Shown here piece after piece: positions 16,061 to 24,571 of a stretch of DNA of 64,000 bases. Made by a program: the position numbers and the translations under genes. The notes under the pieces were generated by a model. It did not search any database. It was given only the letters and a program-made list of their open reading frames with translations, and had not been told where the DNA came from. This DNA is from Streptomyces sp. NBC_01498 (GTDB lineage Bacteria; Actinomycetota; Actinomycetes; Streptomycetales; Streptomycetaceae). Within the stretch, counting starts at the first letter, position 1, and each line of letters starts with the position of its first letter. The DNA is taken from the NCBI RefSeq assembly GCF_036327775.1, contig NZ_CP109598.1:4786001-4850000 (forward strand), in the 5' to 3' direction.

Positions 16061-16885
16061 CTACAGCACCGCGCTCAGGAACTCGCGGGTGCGCTCGTGC
16101 TCCGGGGCGCTGAAGATCTTCTCCGGCGGACCGGACTCGATGACCCGCCCGCCGTCGAACATGAGTACGTCGTCGGAGATGTCGCGCGCGAAGTTCATCT
16201 CGTGCGTCACGCACAGCATCGTGATGTCCGTCGTACGGGCGATGTCCCGCAGCACGTCCAGGACACCCGCGACCAGCTCGGGGTCGAGCGCGGAGGTGAC
16301 CTCGTCCAGGAGCAGCACCCGGGGCCGCATGGCGAGCGCCCGCGCGATCGCCACCCGCTGCTGCTGGCCGCCCGACAGCTGGCTCGGGTAGGCGTCGGCG
16401 CGGTCGCCGAGCCCCACCAGGTCGAGCAGTTCGCGCGCCCGCACGTCGGCCTCGTCCTTGGAGAGACCGAGCACGTGCACCGGGGCCTCGGTGATGTTCC
16501 GCAGCACCTTCATGTTCGGGAAGAGGTTGAACTGCTGGAAGACCATGCCTATCTTCTTCCGCACCTCACGGACATGGCGCTCCCCGGCGGGGACGAGCCT
16601 GCCGCCCTTCTCCTCGTGCGTGAGGGAGTCACCGGCCACCGTGATGGTGCCCTCCTCCGGCCTGATCAGCGTCATCAGCAGCCTGAGGATGGTCGTCTTG
16701 CCCGAGCCGGACGCGCCGATGAGCGTGACGTGCTTGCCGGAGGTGACCGTGAAGTCCAGCGAGTCCAGGACCGTGTGGTCGCCGAAGCGCTTGGTGACCT
16801 TGTCGAAGCGGATCAGTTCGCCGCCGTCGGCGGGCGGAGCGGCCGGTGCCTTCGAGAGGCCGGGGGGAGTGCTGTCAGCGGACAA
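16061..16885 (-). CDS. ehuA: Amino-acid/ectoine-type ABC transporter ATPase
   Basis: This 274-residue ATPase has Walker A GASGSGKT, Q-loop FQQFNLFPN, signature LSGGQQQR, Walker B VLLLDE and switch His in CVTHEM, all intact. It belongs to the polar amino-acid importer group. Streptomyces members in this operon are commonly annotated EhuA (ectoine/hydroxyectoine), but the substrate is not proved by sequence. It overlaps the end of the permease gene by 11 bases. The downstream catabolic genes suggest that the real cargo might be their substrate. Confidence 0.9.
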   Translation of the reverse strand: MSADSTPPGLSKAPAAPPADGGELIRFDKVTKRFGDHTVLDSLDFTVTSGKHVTLIGASGSGKTTILRLLMTLIRPEEGTITVAGDSLTHEEKGGRLVPAGERHVREVRKKIGMVFQQFNLFPNMKVLRNITEAPVHVLGLSKDEADVRARELLDLVGLGDRADAYPSQLSGGQQQRVAIARALAMRPRVLLLDEVTSALDPELVAGVLDVLRDIARTTDITMLCVTHEMNFARDISDDVLMFDGGRVIESGPPEKIFSAPEHERTREFLSAVL

Positions 16886-17525
16886 GGCGACGCTCCAATG
16901 CTCGCATGAGAAGGGATGCCGGGTAGGCGATGAGGATGAACGCGACGCCGACGACCGTGAACGGCTCCGTCGGCTGGAAGGTCTCCGAGGAGAACTGCCG
17001 CGCCTGGTTGAGCATCTCCATCACTCCGATGACGAAGATCATCGGAGTGTCCTTCAGCATCGCGACGACGTAGTTGCCCAGCGCGGGCACGACGCGGCGG
17101 ATCGCCTGCGGGAGGATCACCGCACCCCAGGTGCGGGACCTCGGCAGGCTCAGCGCCTTCGCCGCCTCCCACTGGCCGGCCGGGACACCGTCGATACCGG
17201 CCCGGTAGACCTCGGCGGTGTACGTCGAGTAGTGCAGGCCCAGGCCGACCACCCCGGTGACCATGGCGCTGAACGTGACACCCCACTCGGGGAGCACGTA
17301 GTAGAGGAAGAACAGCTGCACCAGCAGCGGGGTGTTGCGTACGAACTCGGTGACGGCGTTCACCGGCCCGCGCACCACCGCGAGACCCGAGCGCTGGGCC
17401 ATCGCCCAGACCAGGCCGAGCGCGAAGGCGAGCAGCGCGCCCAGGGCCAGCGCCTGGAGCGTGACGAGCAGGCCGTCCCAGAACATCGGCATGAAGTCGC
17501 CGACGGCGGACCAGTTCCAGTTCAT
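16875..17525 (-). CDS. ehuD: ABC transporter permease, EhuD-like
   Basis: This 216-residue inner-membrane permease of the His/Glu/Gln/Arg family has about five helices and the coupling motif EAAKALSLPRSRTWGAVILPQA. NTPLLVQLFFLYYVLP is the typical family segment near residue 65. The start overlaps the previous permease stop (ATGA). It probably forms a heterodimer with the neighbouring permease. Confidence 0.9.
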   Translation of the reverse strand: MNWNWSAVGDFMPMFWDGLLVTLQALALGALLAFALGLVWAMAQRSGLAVVRGPVNAVTEFVRNTPLLVQLFFLYYVLPEWGVTFSAMVTGVVGLGLHYSTYTAEVYRAGIDGVPAGQWEAAKALSLPRSRTWGAVILPQAIRRVVPALGNYVVAMLKDTPMIFVIGVMEMLNQARQFSSETFQPTEPFTVVGVAFILIAYPASLLMRALERRLVR

Positions 17526-18268
17526 CCCCGCTCACCTCCGGCGGTCGCCGGTACGGGCGCTTCCTGATGGCCGGATCCGGCCTTGCGCCCGAGCCGCGGT
17601 GTCTTCGCCGGGAGCTGGCCGATCCCGGCCTTGGCCTGCCGTTCGAGGGCGCGCATCCCGCGCGTGAGCACGAAGGCGAGCACGAAGTACATCAGCAGGA
17701 TGATTGTGTAGACGGGCGCGCTCTGACCGGTCGCGTTGCGCACCAGCGACGCGCCGAAGGCGATGTCGGCCACGCCCATCACGGAGACCAGCGCGGTGCC
17801 CTTGAGCAGTTCGATCAGCAGGTTGTTGAACGGCGGGATCATCTCCGGCCACGCCTGCGGCAGGATGACCTTCCGCAGCTGCTGCGCGGGCGTGAAGCTC
17901 AGCGCGATCCCCGCCTCGCGCTGCGCGGGCGCCACCGCCTGTACGGCGCCCCGGACGACCTCGGAGCCGTACGCCCCGTAGGTGAGCCCGAGCGCCAGCG
18001 TCGCCGCCCACAGCGGGACGAGCTGCCAGCCGAAGCCCAGCGGAAGGACGAAGAAGATCCAGAACATCAGGATCAGCGCGGACGTGCCGCGGAAGATCTC
18101 GAAGTAGACGCCGGACAGGAAGCGCACGATCCACCGGCGGTGGGCGCGGGCGAGCCCGATCACCAGCGCGACCACGGCCGCCAGCGCGGAGCTGAAGACG
18201 GTCAGCTGAACGGTGATCCAGACGCCCTTGAGGAGGATCTCCCACAGACCCCAGGTGATCTCGCTCAT
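17522..18268 (-). CDS. ehuC: ABC transporter permease, EhuC-like
   Basis: This 248-residue permease is the partner of EhuD. Family segments FRGTSALILMFWIFFVLP and REAGIALSFTPAQQLRKVILPQA are visible, with about five helices. ATG 18268 was preferred to GTG 18277 because AAGGAG lies nine bases before it and it overlaps the binding-protein stop as ATGA. The C-terminal 30 residues are charged and extend past the last helix. Confidence 0.9.
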   Translation of the reverse strand: MSEITWGLWEILLKGVWITVQLTVFSSALAAVVALVIGLARAHRRWIVRFLSGVYFEIFRGTSALILMFWIFFVLPLGFGWQLVPLWAATLALGLTYGAYGSEVVRGAVQAVAPAQREAGIALSFTPAQQLRKVILPQAWPEMIPPFNNLLIELLKGTALVSVMGVADIAFGASLVRNATGQSAPVYTIILLMYFVLAFVLTRGMRALERQAKAGIGQLPAKTPRLGRKAGSGHQEAPVPATAGGERG

Positions 18269-19188
18269 GGCGCGCACTTCTCCTTGGCGGTGATGGTCGT
18301 CATCTGGTCCTTCGTGAAGCCGAAGGGCCGCATGATCTCCAGGAGTTCACCGCTCTTCTTGAGCTTGTGCAGCTCGCGGTTGAAGGCGTCGCGGAGGGTG
18401 GTCTCGGGGGAGCGGAAGGCGAAGCCGCCGACGTCGACGACGGGCTTGCCGTCCACGATCGGCGTGACCTCCTTGGTGGCCTCGGCCTTGGTGGTCCCGG
18501 TCTCCTCGACGACGTTGAACACGGTGACCGCCGTGCCGGCGAAGACATCCACCCGGCCCTGCTCGACGGCGAGCAGCCCGGCCAGCTGGTCGGGCAGGGC
18601 CGTGATCTTCTTGACCCCGGCCTCCTCCGCGTAACCGATCTCCGCGTAGCCGATGCCGGTGGCCATCGAGGCTCCCGCGTCGGCGATGTCCTGGTAGCTG
18701 TTCAGCTTCTTCGGGTTGCCCTTGCGCACGATGAACGCGTCGAGCATCTGGTACTCGGGGTCCGCGAAGATGACCTGCTCGCAGCGTTCCGGGGTGATGT
18801 ACATCCCGGCGGCGACCACGTCGAACTGGAGTGAGTTCAGCCCCGCGATCAGCGAGCCGAACTCGGTGGCGAACGGCTGGACGCTCCCCACCCCCAGCTC
18901 CTTGAAGACCCGGGACGCGATGGCCGGGGCCGAGCCCGTCATCTCGCCGTCCTTGCCGATGTAGCTGTACGGCTGCTCACCGGCCAGCCCGAGGCGCACC
19001 GTGCCCTTGGCGCGCAGCTGGTCCAGGAGCGTTCCGCCGTCCCCCGCGTCGGCGGTGGCCACGCGGCTGCATCCGCCGGCGGCCCCGGCCGCTCCCGCCA
19101 CGCCGAGCGCCGCGGCACCCGCGAGCAGCGAGCGGCGCCGGAGCCCGCCTTTTGTCCTTGGTGTGTTGTCGCGCTGTAGTGGAGCCAT
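18265..19188 (-). CDS. ehuB: Substrate-binding lipoprotein, EhuB-like
   Basis: This 307-residue solute-binding protein has a twin-arginine-like lipoprotein signal (RRRSLLAG...GGC). A family-3 binding domain starts at about residue 60 (KGTVRLGLAGEQPYSY). FDVVAAGMYITPERC and ATGIGYAEIGY are typical of the ectoine/hydroxyectoine binding-protein group. It is the first gene of the four-gene importer operon. A divergent DUF3830 gene starts 276 bases away, with repeat units between them. Confidence 0.9.
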   Translation of the reverse strand: MAPLQRDNTPRTKGGLRRRSLLAGAAALGVAGAAGAAGGCSRVATADAGDGGTLLDQLRAKGTVRLGLAGEQPYSYIGKDGEMTGSAPAIASRVFKELGVGSVQPFATEFGSLIAGLNSLQFDVVAAGMYITPERCEQVIFADPEYQMLDAFIVRKGNPKKLNSYQDIADAGASMATGIGYAEIGYAEEAGVKKITALPDQLAGLLAVEQGRVDVFAGTAVTVFNVVEETGTTKAEATKEVTPIVDGKPVVDVGGFAFRSPETTLRDAFNRELHKLKKSGELLEIMRPFGFTKDQMTTITAKEKCAP

Positions 19189-19341
19189 GGCCGCGCGACT
19201 ACCCCGAATCGTCGGGGGTTATGCGGATCATTTTCGGACCGGTATGCCTATCGTGGTGCGCGGGGAGGCGGTCCGGCCGACCCGGTATTCGCACGGCCGG
19301 GGCGGGTATTCATGGCCGGACACAGGCCGTAGGGAACACCC

Positions 19342-19452
19342 GTACGGAACAGATGTGAAGGCGGTGCGGAACAACCGGGAAGGCCGTACCGAACAACCGG
19401 GAAGGCCGTACGGAAATCAGGCGAGAAGGCCGCACCGAACCGACGAGAAGGG
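19342..19452. repeat. About five imperfect 22-24 bp tandem units in the divergent promoter region
   Basis: Units start near 19342, 19364, 19386, 19408 and 19432 and share GTACCGAACAACCGGGAAGG or close variants. The two central copies differ at only one position. They end just before the ribosome site of the DUF3830 gene, so they may act as operators or in the leader RNA. Confidence 0.7.
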
Positions 19453-19464
19453 CGCGAGGAACTC

Positions 19465-19965
19465 ATGAGCGACCGTTTCATCGAAGTCTCCCTGGACAAG
19501 CGCGGCGTGCGCTGCACCGCGAAACTCCTGGACGAGCTGGCGCCGATCACCTGCGCCGCCGTGTGGGACGCGCTGCCGCTGGGCGGTGACGTCTACCACG
19601 CGAAGTACGCGCGCAACGAGATCTACGCGCTGATGCCCGGCTTCGCCGCCGAGGAGCCACCGCTGGAGAATCCGACGGTCACCCCCATCCCCGGTGACCT
19701 GTGCTACTTCACCTTCTCCGACACGGTGCTGGGCACGACGTCGTACGGGTACGAGGAGCAGGCCGCCCACCGGGGCCGCCGTACCGTGGTCGACCTCGCG
19801 CTGTTCTACGAGCGGAACAATCTGCTGATCAACGGTGACACCGGGTGGGTGCCCGGCATCGTGTGGGGCTCGGTCGTCGAGGGGCTGGACGCGATGGCGG
19901 CGGCCTGCCAGGACCTGTGGCGCGCGGGCGCCACCGGCGAGACGCTCTCCTTCCGCCGGGTCTGA
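19465..19965 (+). CDS. DUF3830 family protein (cyclophilin-like fold)
   Basis: This 166-residue soluble protein starts at ATG after GAGGAACTC. The family signature FCAxxWDALP is seen here as ITCAAVWDALPL. GDVYHAKYARNEIY and GDLCYFTFSD continue the DUF3830 pattern, which is predicted to adopt a cyclophilin-like barrel. No biochemical role is established to my knowledge. It lies between the divergent importer and the convergent amidase, which suggests a part in the same catabolic route. Confidence 0.85.
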   Translation: MSDRFIEVSLDKRGVRCTAKLLDELAPITCAAVWDALPLGGDVYHAKYARNEIYALMPGFAAEEPPLENPTVTPIPGDLCYFTFSDTVLGTTSYGYEEQAAHRGRRTVVDLALFYERNNLLINGDTGWVPGIVWGSVVEGLDAMAAACQDLWRAGATGETLSFRRV

Positions 19966-20081
19966 GGGCGGGGCGCGCGGCGGGACGCTGAGGGGGTGTG
20001 GGCGCGCGGCAAGGCCCTGAGAGGCGGGGGCGCGCGACGGGACCGGGGCAAGCGGCCCCGGGGCGGGCCCCGGGCGCCCGT

Positions 20082-21491
20082 CTACGCGCCCGTCGGGGCC
20101 GGCAGCGACGTCGCCCCCGACTCGTACAGCGCGTGTGCCGCCCGCATCACCAGCGCGTCCGCGTGACGGGCGCCGATCAGCTGGAGCCCGATCGGCAGCC
20201 CGTCCGCGTCCACCCCGCACGGCACGCTCGCCGCGGGCTGCTGCGTCAGGTTGAACGGGTAGGTGAACGGGGTCCACGAGGTCCAGCGGCGCTGCCCCGA
20301 GTCCTTCGGCGTCTCGACCCCCGCCTCGAAGGCCGTGATCGGCAGGGTCGGCGTCACCAGCAGGTCGTACGACTCGTGGAACAGGCCCAGCCGCCGCCCC
20401 AGGTCCATCCGCGCGTCCACGGCCGCCAGATAGTCCAGCGCGCTCGCCGCGGCCCCGGCCGCGACGGCCTCCTGGAGTCCCGGGTCGAGCAGCGCGCGCC
20501 GCTCGGCACCGAGCGGCTGCGCCACCCGCGCCGCGCCCGTGAACCACAGCGTGTGGAACGCCTCGACCGTGTCCGGCACGTCCGGGTCGGCCTCCTCGAC
20601 GTACGCGCCCAGCTCCGCCAGCCGCTCCACCCCGCGCCGTACCGCCGCCGCCACGTCCGGCCGCACCGCGACCTGCCCGCCGAACGACGGCGAGTACGCG
20701 ATCCGCAGCTCCGCCACGCCCTCCGACAGGACGGCGGAGACACCCGGTGCCGGGGCCAGCTGCGACCAGTCGCGCCGGTCGGGGCGGCTGATGACGTCCA
20801 GCAGCAGCGCGCCGTCCGCCGCGTCGCGCGCCATCGGGCCCGCGTGCGCGAGGGTGCCGAACGGGCTGGACGGGTAGAGCGGGATCCGGCCGTAGGTGGG
20901 CTTGAGCCCGAAGACGCCGCAGAAGGACGCCGGGATCCGGACCGAGCCGCCGCCGTCGGTGCCGATGGACAGCGGGGCCGCGCCCAGTGCCACCGCCGCC
21001 GCGCTGCCGCCGCTCGACCCGCCGGCGGTGCGTGACAGGTCGTACGGGTTACGGGTCACCCCGCTCAGCGGCGAGTCCGTCACGCCCTTCCAGCCGAACT
21101 CCGGGGTCGTCGTCTTGCCGACGAGGACCGCGCCGTGCTCGCGCAGCCGGGCCACCGCCGGGGCGTCGTCCGGCCAGGGGCCCGCCGGATCGACCGTCCG
21201 GGAACCGCGCAGGGTCGGGGCGCCGCGCTGGAGGAAGATGTCCTTCACCGAGACGGGGACCCCGTCCAGCAGCCCCTGGGGCTCCTTCGCCCGCCAGCGG
21301 GCGGTGGACGCCTCGGCGGCGGCCAGCGCCTCGTCGGCGCCGACCCGGACGAAGGCGTTGACGAGCGGTTCGATCGCCTCGATCCGCTCCAGGACGGCCC
21401 GCACCACGTCGACCGGGGAGAAGTCGCCCCGCTCGTAGCCGGCCAGCAGCTGTCGTGCGGTGAGGTCGGTGAGGAACATGGAGTCAGTCAT
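20082..21491 (-). CDS. Amidase (amidase-signature family)
   Basis: This 469-residue Ser-cisSer-Lys hydrolase has catalytic Lys in VGKTTTPEFGWK and GGSSGGSAAAVA with the cis-Ser. IGTDGGGSVRIPASFCG supplies the nucleophilic Ser loop. It hydrolyses a C-N amide bond, and the substrate cannot be told from sequence. The ATG at 21491 overlaps the dehydrogenase stop by 8 bases; ATG 21480 is an alternative start. The neighbours point to a small carboxylic amide formed or imported in this pathway. Confidence 0.9.
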   Translation of the reverse strand: MTDSMFLTDLTARQLLAGYERGDFSPVDVVRAVLERIEAIEPLVNAFVRVGADEALAAAEASTARWRAKEPQGLLDGVPVSVKDIFLQRGAPTLRGSRTVDPAGPWPDDAPAVARLREHGAVLVGKTTTPEFGWKGVTDSPLSGVTRNPYDLSRTAGGSSGGSAAAVALGAAPLSIGTDGGGSVRIPASFCGVFGLKPTYGRIPLYPSSPFGTLAHAGPMARDAADGALLLDVISRPDRRDWSQLAPAPGVSAVLSEGVAELRIAYSPSFGGQVAVRPDVAAAVRRGVERLAELGAYVEEADPDVPDTVEAFHTLWFTGAARVAQPLGAERRALLDPGLQEAVAAGAAASALDYLAAVDARMDLGRRLGLFHESYDLLVTPTLPITAFEAGVETPKDSGQRRWTSWTPFTYPFNLTQQPAASVPCGVDADGLPIGLQLIGARHADALVMRAAHALYESGATSLPAPTGA

Positions 21492-22434
21492 GCATGGGGA
21501 CGTACCCACGTTTCTTGTCGACCACGTTGGGCAACGGCTCTCCGGACGCCCAAATGTCGTAAAGTTCGACAAATTGCTCGCCCAGGCGGTCGCGCCAGCC
21601 GACCGTGTCACCACTCATGTGCGGAGAGATGATCAGACCGGGAACGTCCCACAGCGGGCTCGTCGGATCCAGTGGCTCGGACTCCACCACATCGAGGGCG
21701 GCGCCCGCGATCCAGCGCTTGGAGACCGCCTCCACCAGCGCGTTCTCGTCCACGAGCTGACCGCGCCCGACATTGATGAAGCGCGCCGACGGCTGCATCA
21801 GACCGAACAGCCGCGCGTCGAACATGCCCCGGGTGGCCTCGGTGAGCGGCGCCGCGGAGATCACCCAGTCCGAACGGGTCAGCAGCCGGTCCAGCTCGTC
21901 GGCCCCGTGGATGCCGGGCCGAGCCGTACGGCCGGTGATGGCCACCTTCACGCCGATCGCCTTCAGCGTCTTCGCCACCGCCCGGCCGATCGGACCCGCG
22001 CCGACGACCGTCGCGCGGCTGCCCGCCACCCGCAGTCCCTCCCGGTGACGCCAGCGCCGCTGGCGCTGGAGTTCGAGCGTCCCCGGCAGATCCTTGGCCA
22101 TGGCAAGGACAAGACTTGTCACATATTCGGCAATGGGCTCCTCGAAGATGCCGCGGGCGTTGGTCACCAATGTTTCGGAGTTGATCAGCTCGGGACAGAG
22201 CAGCCGGTCCACGCCGGCGCTCGCCGTATGCACCCAGCCGGGCCGCGGGCCGTCGCCCGGCCAGGCGAGCCGGATCGCGTCGGAAGTGAAATCCCACGCC
22301 AACAGAACATCGGCGGAAGGGAGTTGAGCAGCGAGATCGGACTCGTCGGCGTACCGGACACGGGCCCGGCCGGTCAGCCGGCCGAGACGCGGAGGCGGGT
22401 CGGCACCCAGGACGAGAAGTGTCGGTTCAGCCAT
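21484..22434 (-). CDS. D-2-hydroxyacid dehydrogenase (NAD-binding)
   Basis: This 316-residue protein has a Rossmann motif VVGAGPIGRAVAK (about residues 145-157). The catalytic set follows, with Arg in the NVGRGQLVDE region, Glu in VVESEPLD and His in ISPHMSG. It should interconvert a 2-hydroxyacid and a 2-oxoacid. It is transcribed first in the two-gene minus-strand unit with the amidase and diverges from the maleate-isomerase-like genes. Confidence 0.9.
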   Translation of the reverse strand: MAEPTLLVLGADPPPRLGRLTGRARVRYADESDLAAQLPSADVLLAWDFTSDAIRLAWPGDGPRPGWVHTASAGVDRLLCPELINSETLVTNARGIFEEPIAEYVTSLVLAMAKDLPGTLELQRQRRWRHREGLRVAGSRATVVGAGPIGRAVAKTLKAIGVKVAITGRTARPGIHGADELDRLLTRSDWVISAAPLTEATRGMFDARLFGLMQPSARFINVGRGQLVDENALVEAVSKRWIAGAALDVVESEPLDPTSPLWDVPGLIISPHMSGDTVGWRDRLGEQFVELYDIWASGEPLPNVVDKKRGYVPMHD

Positions 22435-22525
22435 CGGGAGAGCCCTTCTGAGCGGGGCGGGGATTTCCCCGAGGAAAACTCGGTGCAACGTCTTTCCTGT
22501 GCGCATTGACCACGCTCGCATTTGC

Positions 22526-22569
22526 CTCCTACCGTCGTCAAGAACAGCCATTGGCTCCTACCGTCGTCA
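22526..22569. repeat. Direct repeat in divergent promoter
   Basis: CTCCTACCGTCGTCA occurs at 22526-22540 and again at 22555-22569, so the copies are 29 bases apart. They lie between the dehydrogenase and isomerase-like genes, which suggests a regulator-binding pair or a small duplication. Confidence 0.75.
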
Positions 22570-22593
22570 CCACCAGCCAAAGGGGGCCGTGGG

Positions 22594-23613
22594 ATGGATG
22601 TTTCCTTTCTGGGCGGACCGCAGCCACAGCGCGGCATCGGAGTGGTCGCCCCATTCGATTTCGCCCTCGACCGGGAACTCTGGCGCTGGATGCCGGACGA
22701 TATATCGCTGCGACTGACCCGGACGCCTTACGTGCCCGTCGAGGTGTCGCTGGACCTTGCCCGGATCGTCAGCGAGCACGAGACCCTCGGCGAGGCGGTG
22801 CGCGCCCTCGGCGCGTCCGAACCCGAGGTGATCGCGTACGCCTGCACCTCGGGCAGCTTCGTCGGCGGTGTCGTCGGCGAGCGCGCCATGTGCGAGGCGA
22901 TGAACACGGCCGGTGAGGTCCCCTCCCTCACCACGTCCGGCGCGCTCCTGGAGGCGCTCGGAGAGCTGGGCGCGAAACGGATCGCGCTGGTCACGCCCTA
23001 TACGGAGTCCGTCACCGACTCGCTGGAGGAGTACCTGGCGGAGGCCGGGGTAGCCGTCACGGGTCGCGCCTTTCTGGGGCTGACCCGGCACATCTGGAAG
23101 GTGCCGTACCGGTCGGTCGTGGACATGGCGCGGCAGGCCGTGGTCGGCGCGGCCGACGCGCTGTTCATCAGCTGTACGAACCTGCCGACGTACGACGCGA
23201 TCCCGCAGTTGGAGGCCGAGCTGAGAATGCCGGTGCTGTCGGCGAACCAGGTCACGATGTGGGCGGCCCTGCGCAGAATCGGCGCCCACGCGGTGGGCCC
23301 GTACCAGGGCCTGCTCCTCGACCGGCCTTCCGCACGCCGCGTGCCTACCCTGGAAGGGACGGGCGGGATTTCCGGAGGCTCCGGAATCCCCGAGAACCCG
23401 CTCTCCGGGATACCCCTCCCCGAGGGGATGCCACTCGCCGAGCTGGACGAGATCGGCGAGTTCTCGGAGATCGGCGACATCCCCGGTATCGCGGAGATGG
23501 GACGGATGGAAACGGTCCGGCGCGCGCAGGACGTTCAGCCGGTCCAGCCCGGCGAGTGGGCCCAGCCCTCCCAGCCGGATCCTCCGACCGAGGAACAGGA
23601 AGGGTGGACATGA
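22594..23613 (+). CDS. Maleate cis-trans isomerase / arylmalonate decarboxylase family protein, long form
   Basis: This 339-residue member of the Asp/Glu racemase superfamily has two candidate catalytic cysteines, in YACTSGSF and ISCTNLP, at the usual symmetric positions. Such enzymes isomerise maleate or decarboxylate or racemise small diacids. Residues after about 250 form an extra Gly/Pro/Glu-rich tail not needed for the fold. The stop overlaps the next gene (ATGA), a shorter relative. EutA of ectoine utilisation belongs to this same superfamily, which is consistent with the EhuABCD-like importer but does not prove it. Confidence 0.82.
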   Translation: MDVSFLGGPQPQRGIGVVAPFDFALDRELWRWMPDDISLRLTRTPYVPVEVSLDLARIVSEHETLGEAVRALGASEPEVIAYACTSGSFVGGVVGERAMCEAMNTAGEVPSLTTSGALLEALGELGAKRIALVTPYTESVTDSLEEYLAEAGVAVTGRAFLGLTRHIWKVPYRSVVDMARQAVVGAADALFISCTNLPTYDAIPQLEAELRMPVLSANQVTMWAALRRIGAHAVGPYQGLLLDRPSARRVPTLEGTGGISGGSGIPENPLSGIPLPEGMPLAELDEIGEFSEIGDIPGIAEMGRMETVRRAQDVQPVQPGEWAQPSQPDPPTEEQEGWT

Positions 23614-24329
23614 CGACCGTCGGACTCCTCTACCCCGGCCACTCCGCCGAGGACGACTACCCCCGTCTGGAGATGCTCTTCGACAGCGACATCAGACTGC
23701 CCCTGGTCCACACCGACATCGGCGAGGACGCCCACCGGGTCGACGCGCTGCTGGAGATGGGCGCCGCGCGCCGGCTGGCGGAGGGCGTCGAGGAGCTGCG
23801 GATGGCGGGCGCCGAGTCCGTGGTCTGGGCCTGTACGAGCGGCAGCTTCGTGTACGGCTGGGAGGGTGCCCGGGAACAGGCCCGGCAGCTGGCCCACGAG
23901 GCGGGCCTGCCCGCCTCCAGCACGTCCTTCGCCTTCGCCCACGCCGTGCGGGCGCTGGGCGCCCGGCGGGTCGCGGTCGCCGCGACCTACCCGGAGGACG
24001 TCGCCGGCTACTTCGCCGCCTTCCTGAAGGCGGCCGGTATCGAGGTGGTCTCCACCCGGGGCAGCGGCATCATCACGGCGGCCGAGGTCGGCACCTGGGG
24101 CCGGGACGAGGTCCTGGCGCTGGCCCGCGCCGGCGACCACCCGGACGCCGAGGTGGTCCTCCTGCCGGACACGGCGCTGCACACCGCGGCGTACCTCCCG
24201 GACCTGGAGGAGGCCCTGGGCAAACCGGTCCTCACCGCGAACCAGGTGACCGTCTGGGAGGGTCTGCGGCTGGTGGAACGCCGGGCGTGGGCCCCGAAGC
24301 TGGGGACGCTGTTCGCGAGCCGGGAGTAG
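23610..24329 (+). CDS. Maleate cis-trans isomerase / Asp-Glu racemase family protein, short form
   Basis: This 239-residue protein is a paralogue of the preceding one. The first Cys is kept in WACTSGSF, but the second position reads LPDTALHT, with no Cys there. Loss of one catalytic Cys is typical of decarboxylase-like or altered members. Co-translation with the long form suggests either a heteromer or two successive steps. Confidence 0.82.
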   Translation: MTTVGLLYPGHSAEDDYPRLEMLFDSDIRLPLVHTDIGEDAHRVDALLEMGAARRLAEGVEELRMAGAESVVWACTSGSFVYGWEGAREQARQLAHEAGLPASSTSFAFAHAVRALGARRVAVAATYPEDVAGYFAAFLKAAGIEVVSTRGSGIITAAEVGTWGRDEVLALARAGDHPDAEVVLLPDTALHTAAYLPDLEEALGKPVLTANQVTVWEGLRLVERRAWAPKLGTLFASRE

Positions 24330-24571
24330 GTGGCGGGCGGGCGGTCGGTACGGCGCGCGTCCGTCCGGGCGGGAGCGCGGCTGCGGGCGATCTGCGGGCA
24401 AGCTGTGGGAGAACGCGCCTGCGGGGCGCGCCCCGCCCGGGAACGCGCTCGTCGGGAACGCACCGCCGGGGAGCGCGCCCGTGGCGACCTGGCGTCTGTC
24501 GGGAATAAAACGGAGTTGCCCTCCTGTTGTCGCGGGCCGTACATACTTCCCACGCAGGAGGGTTCGCACCG

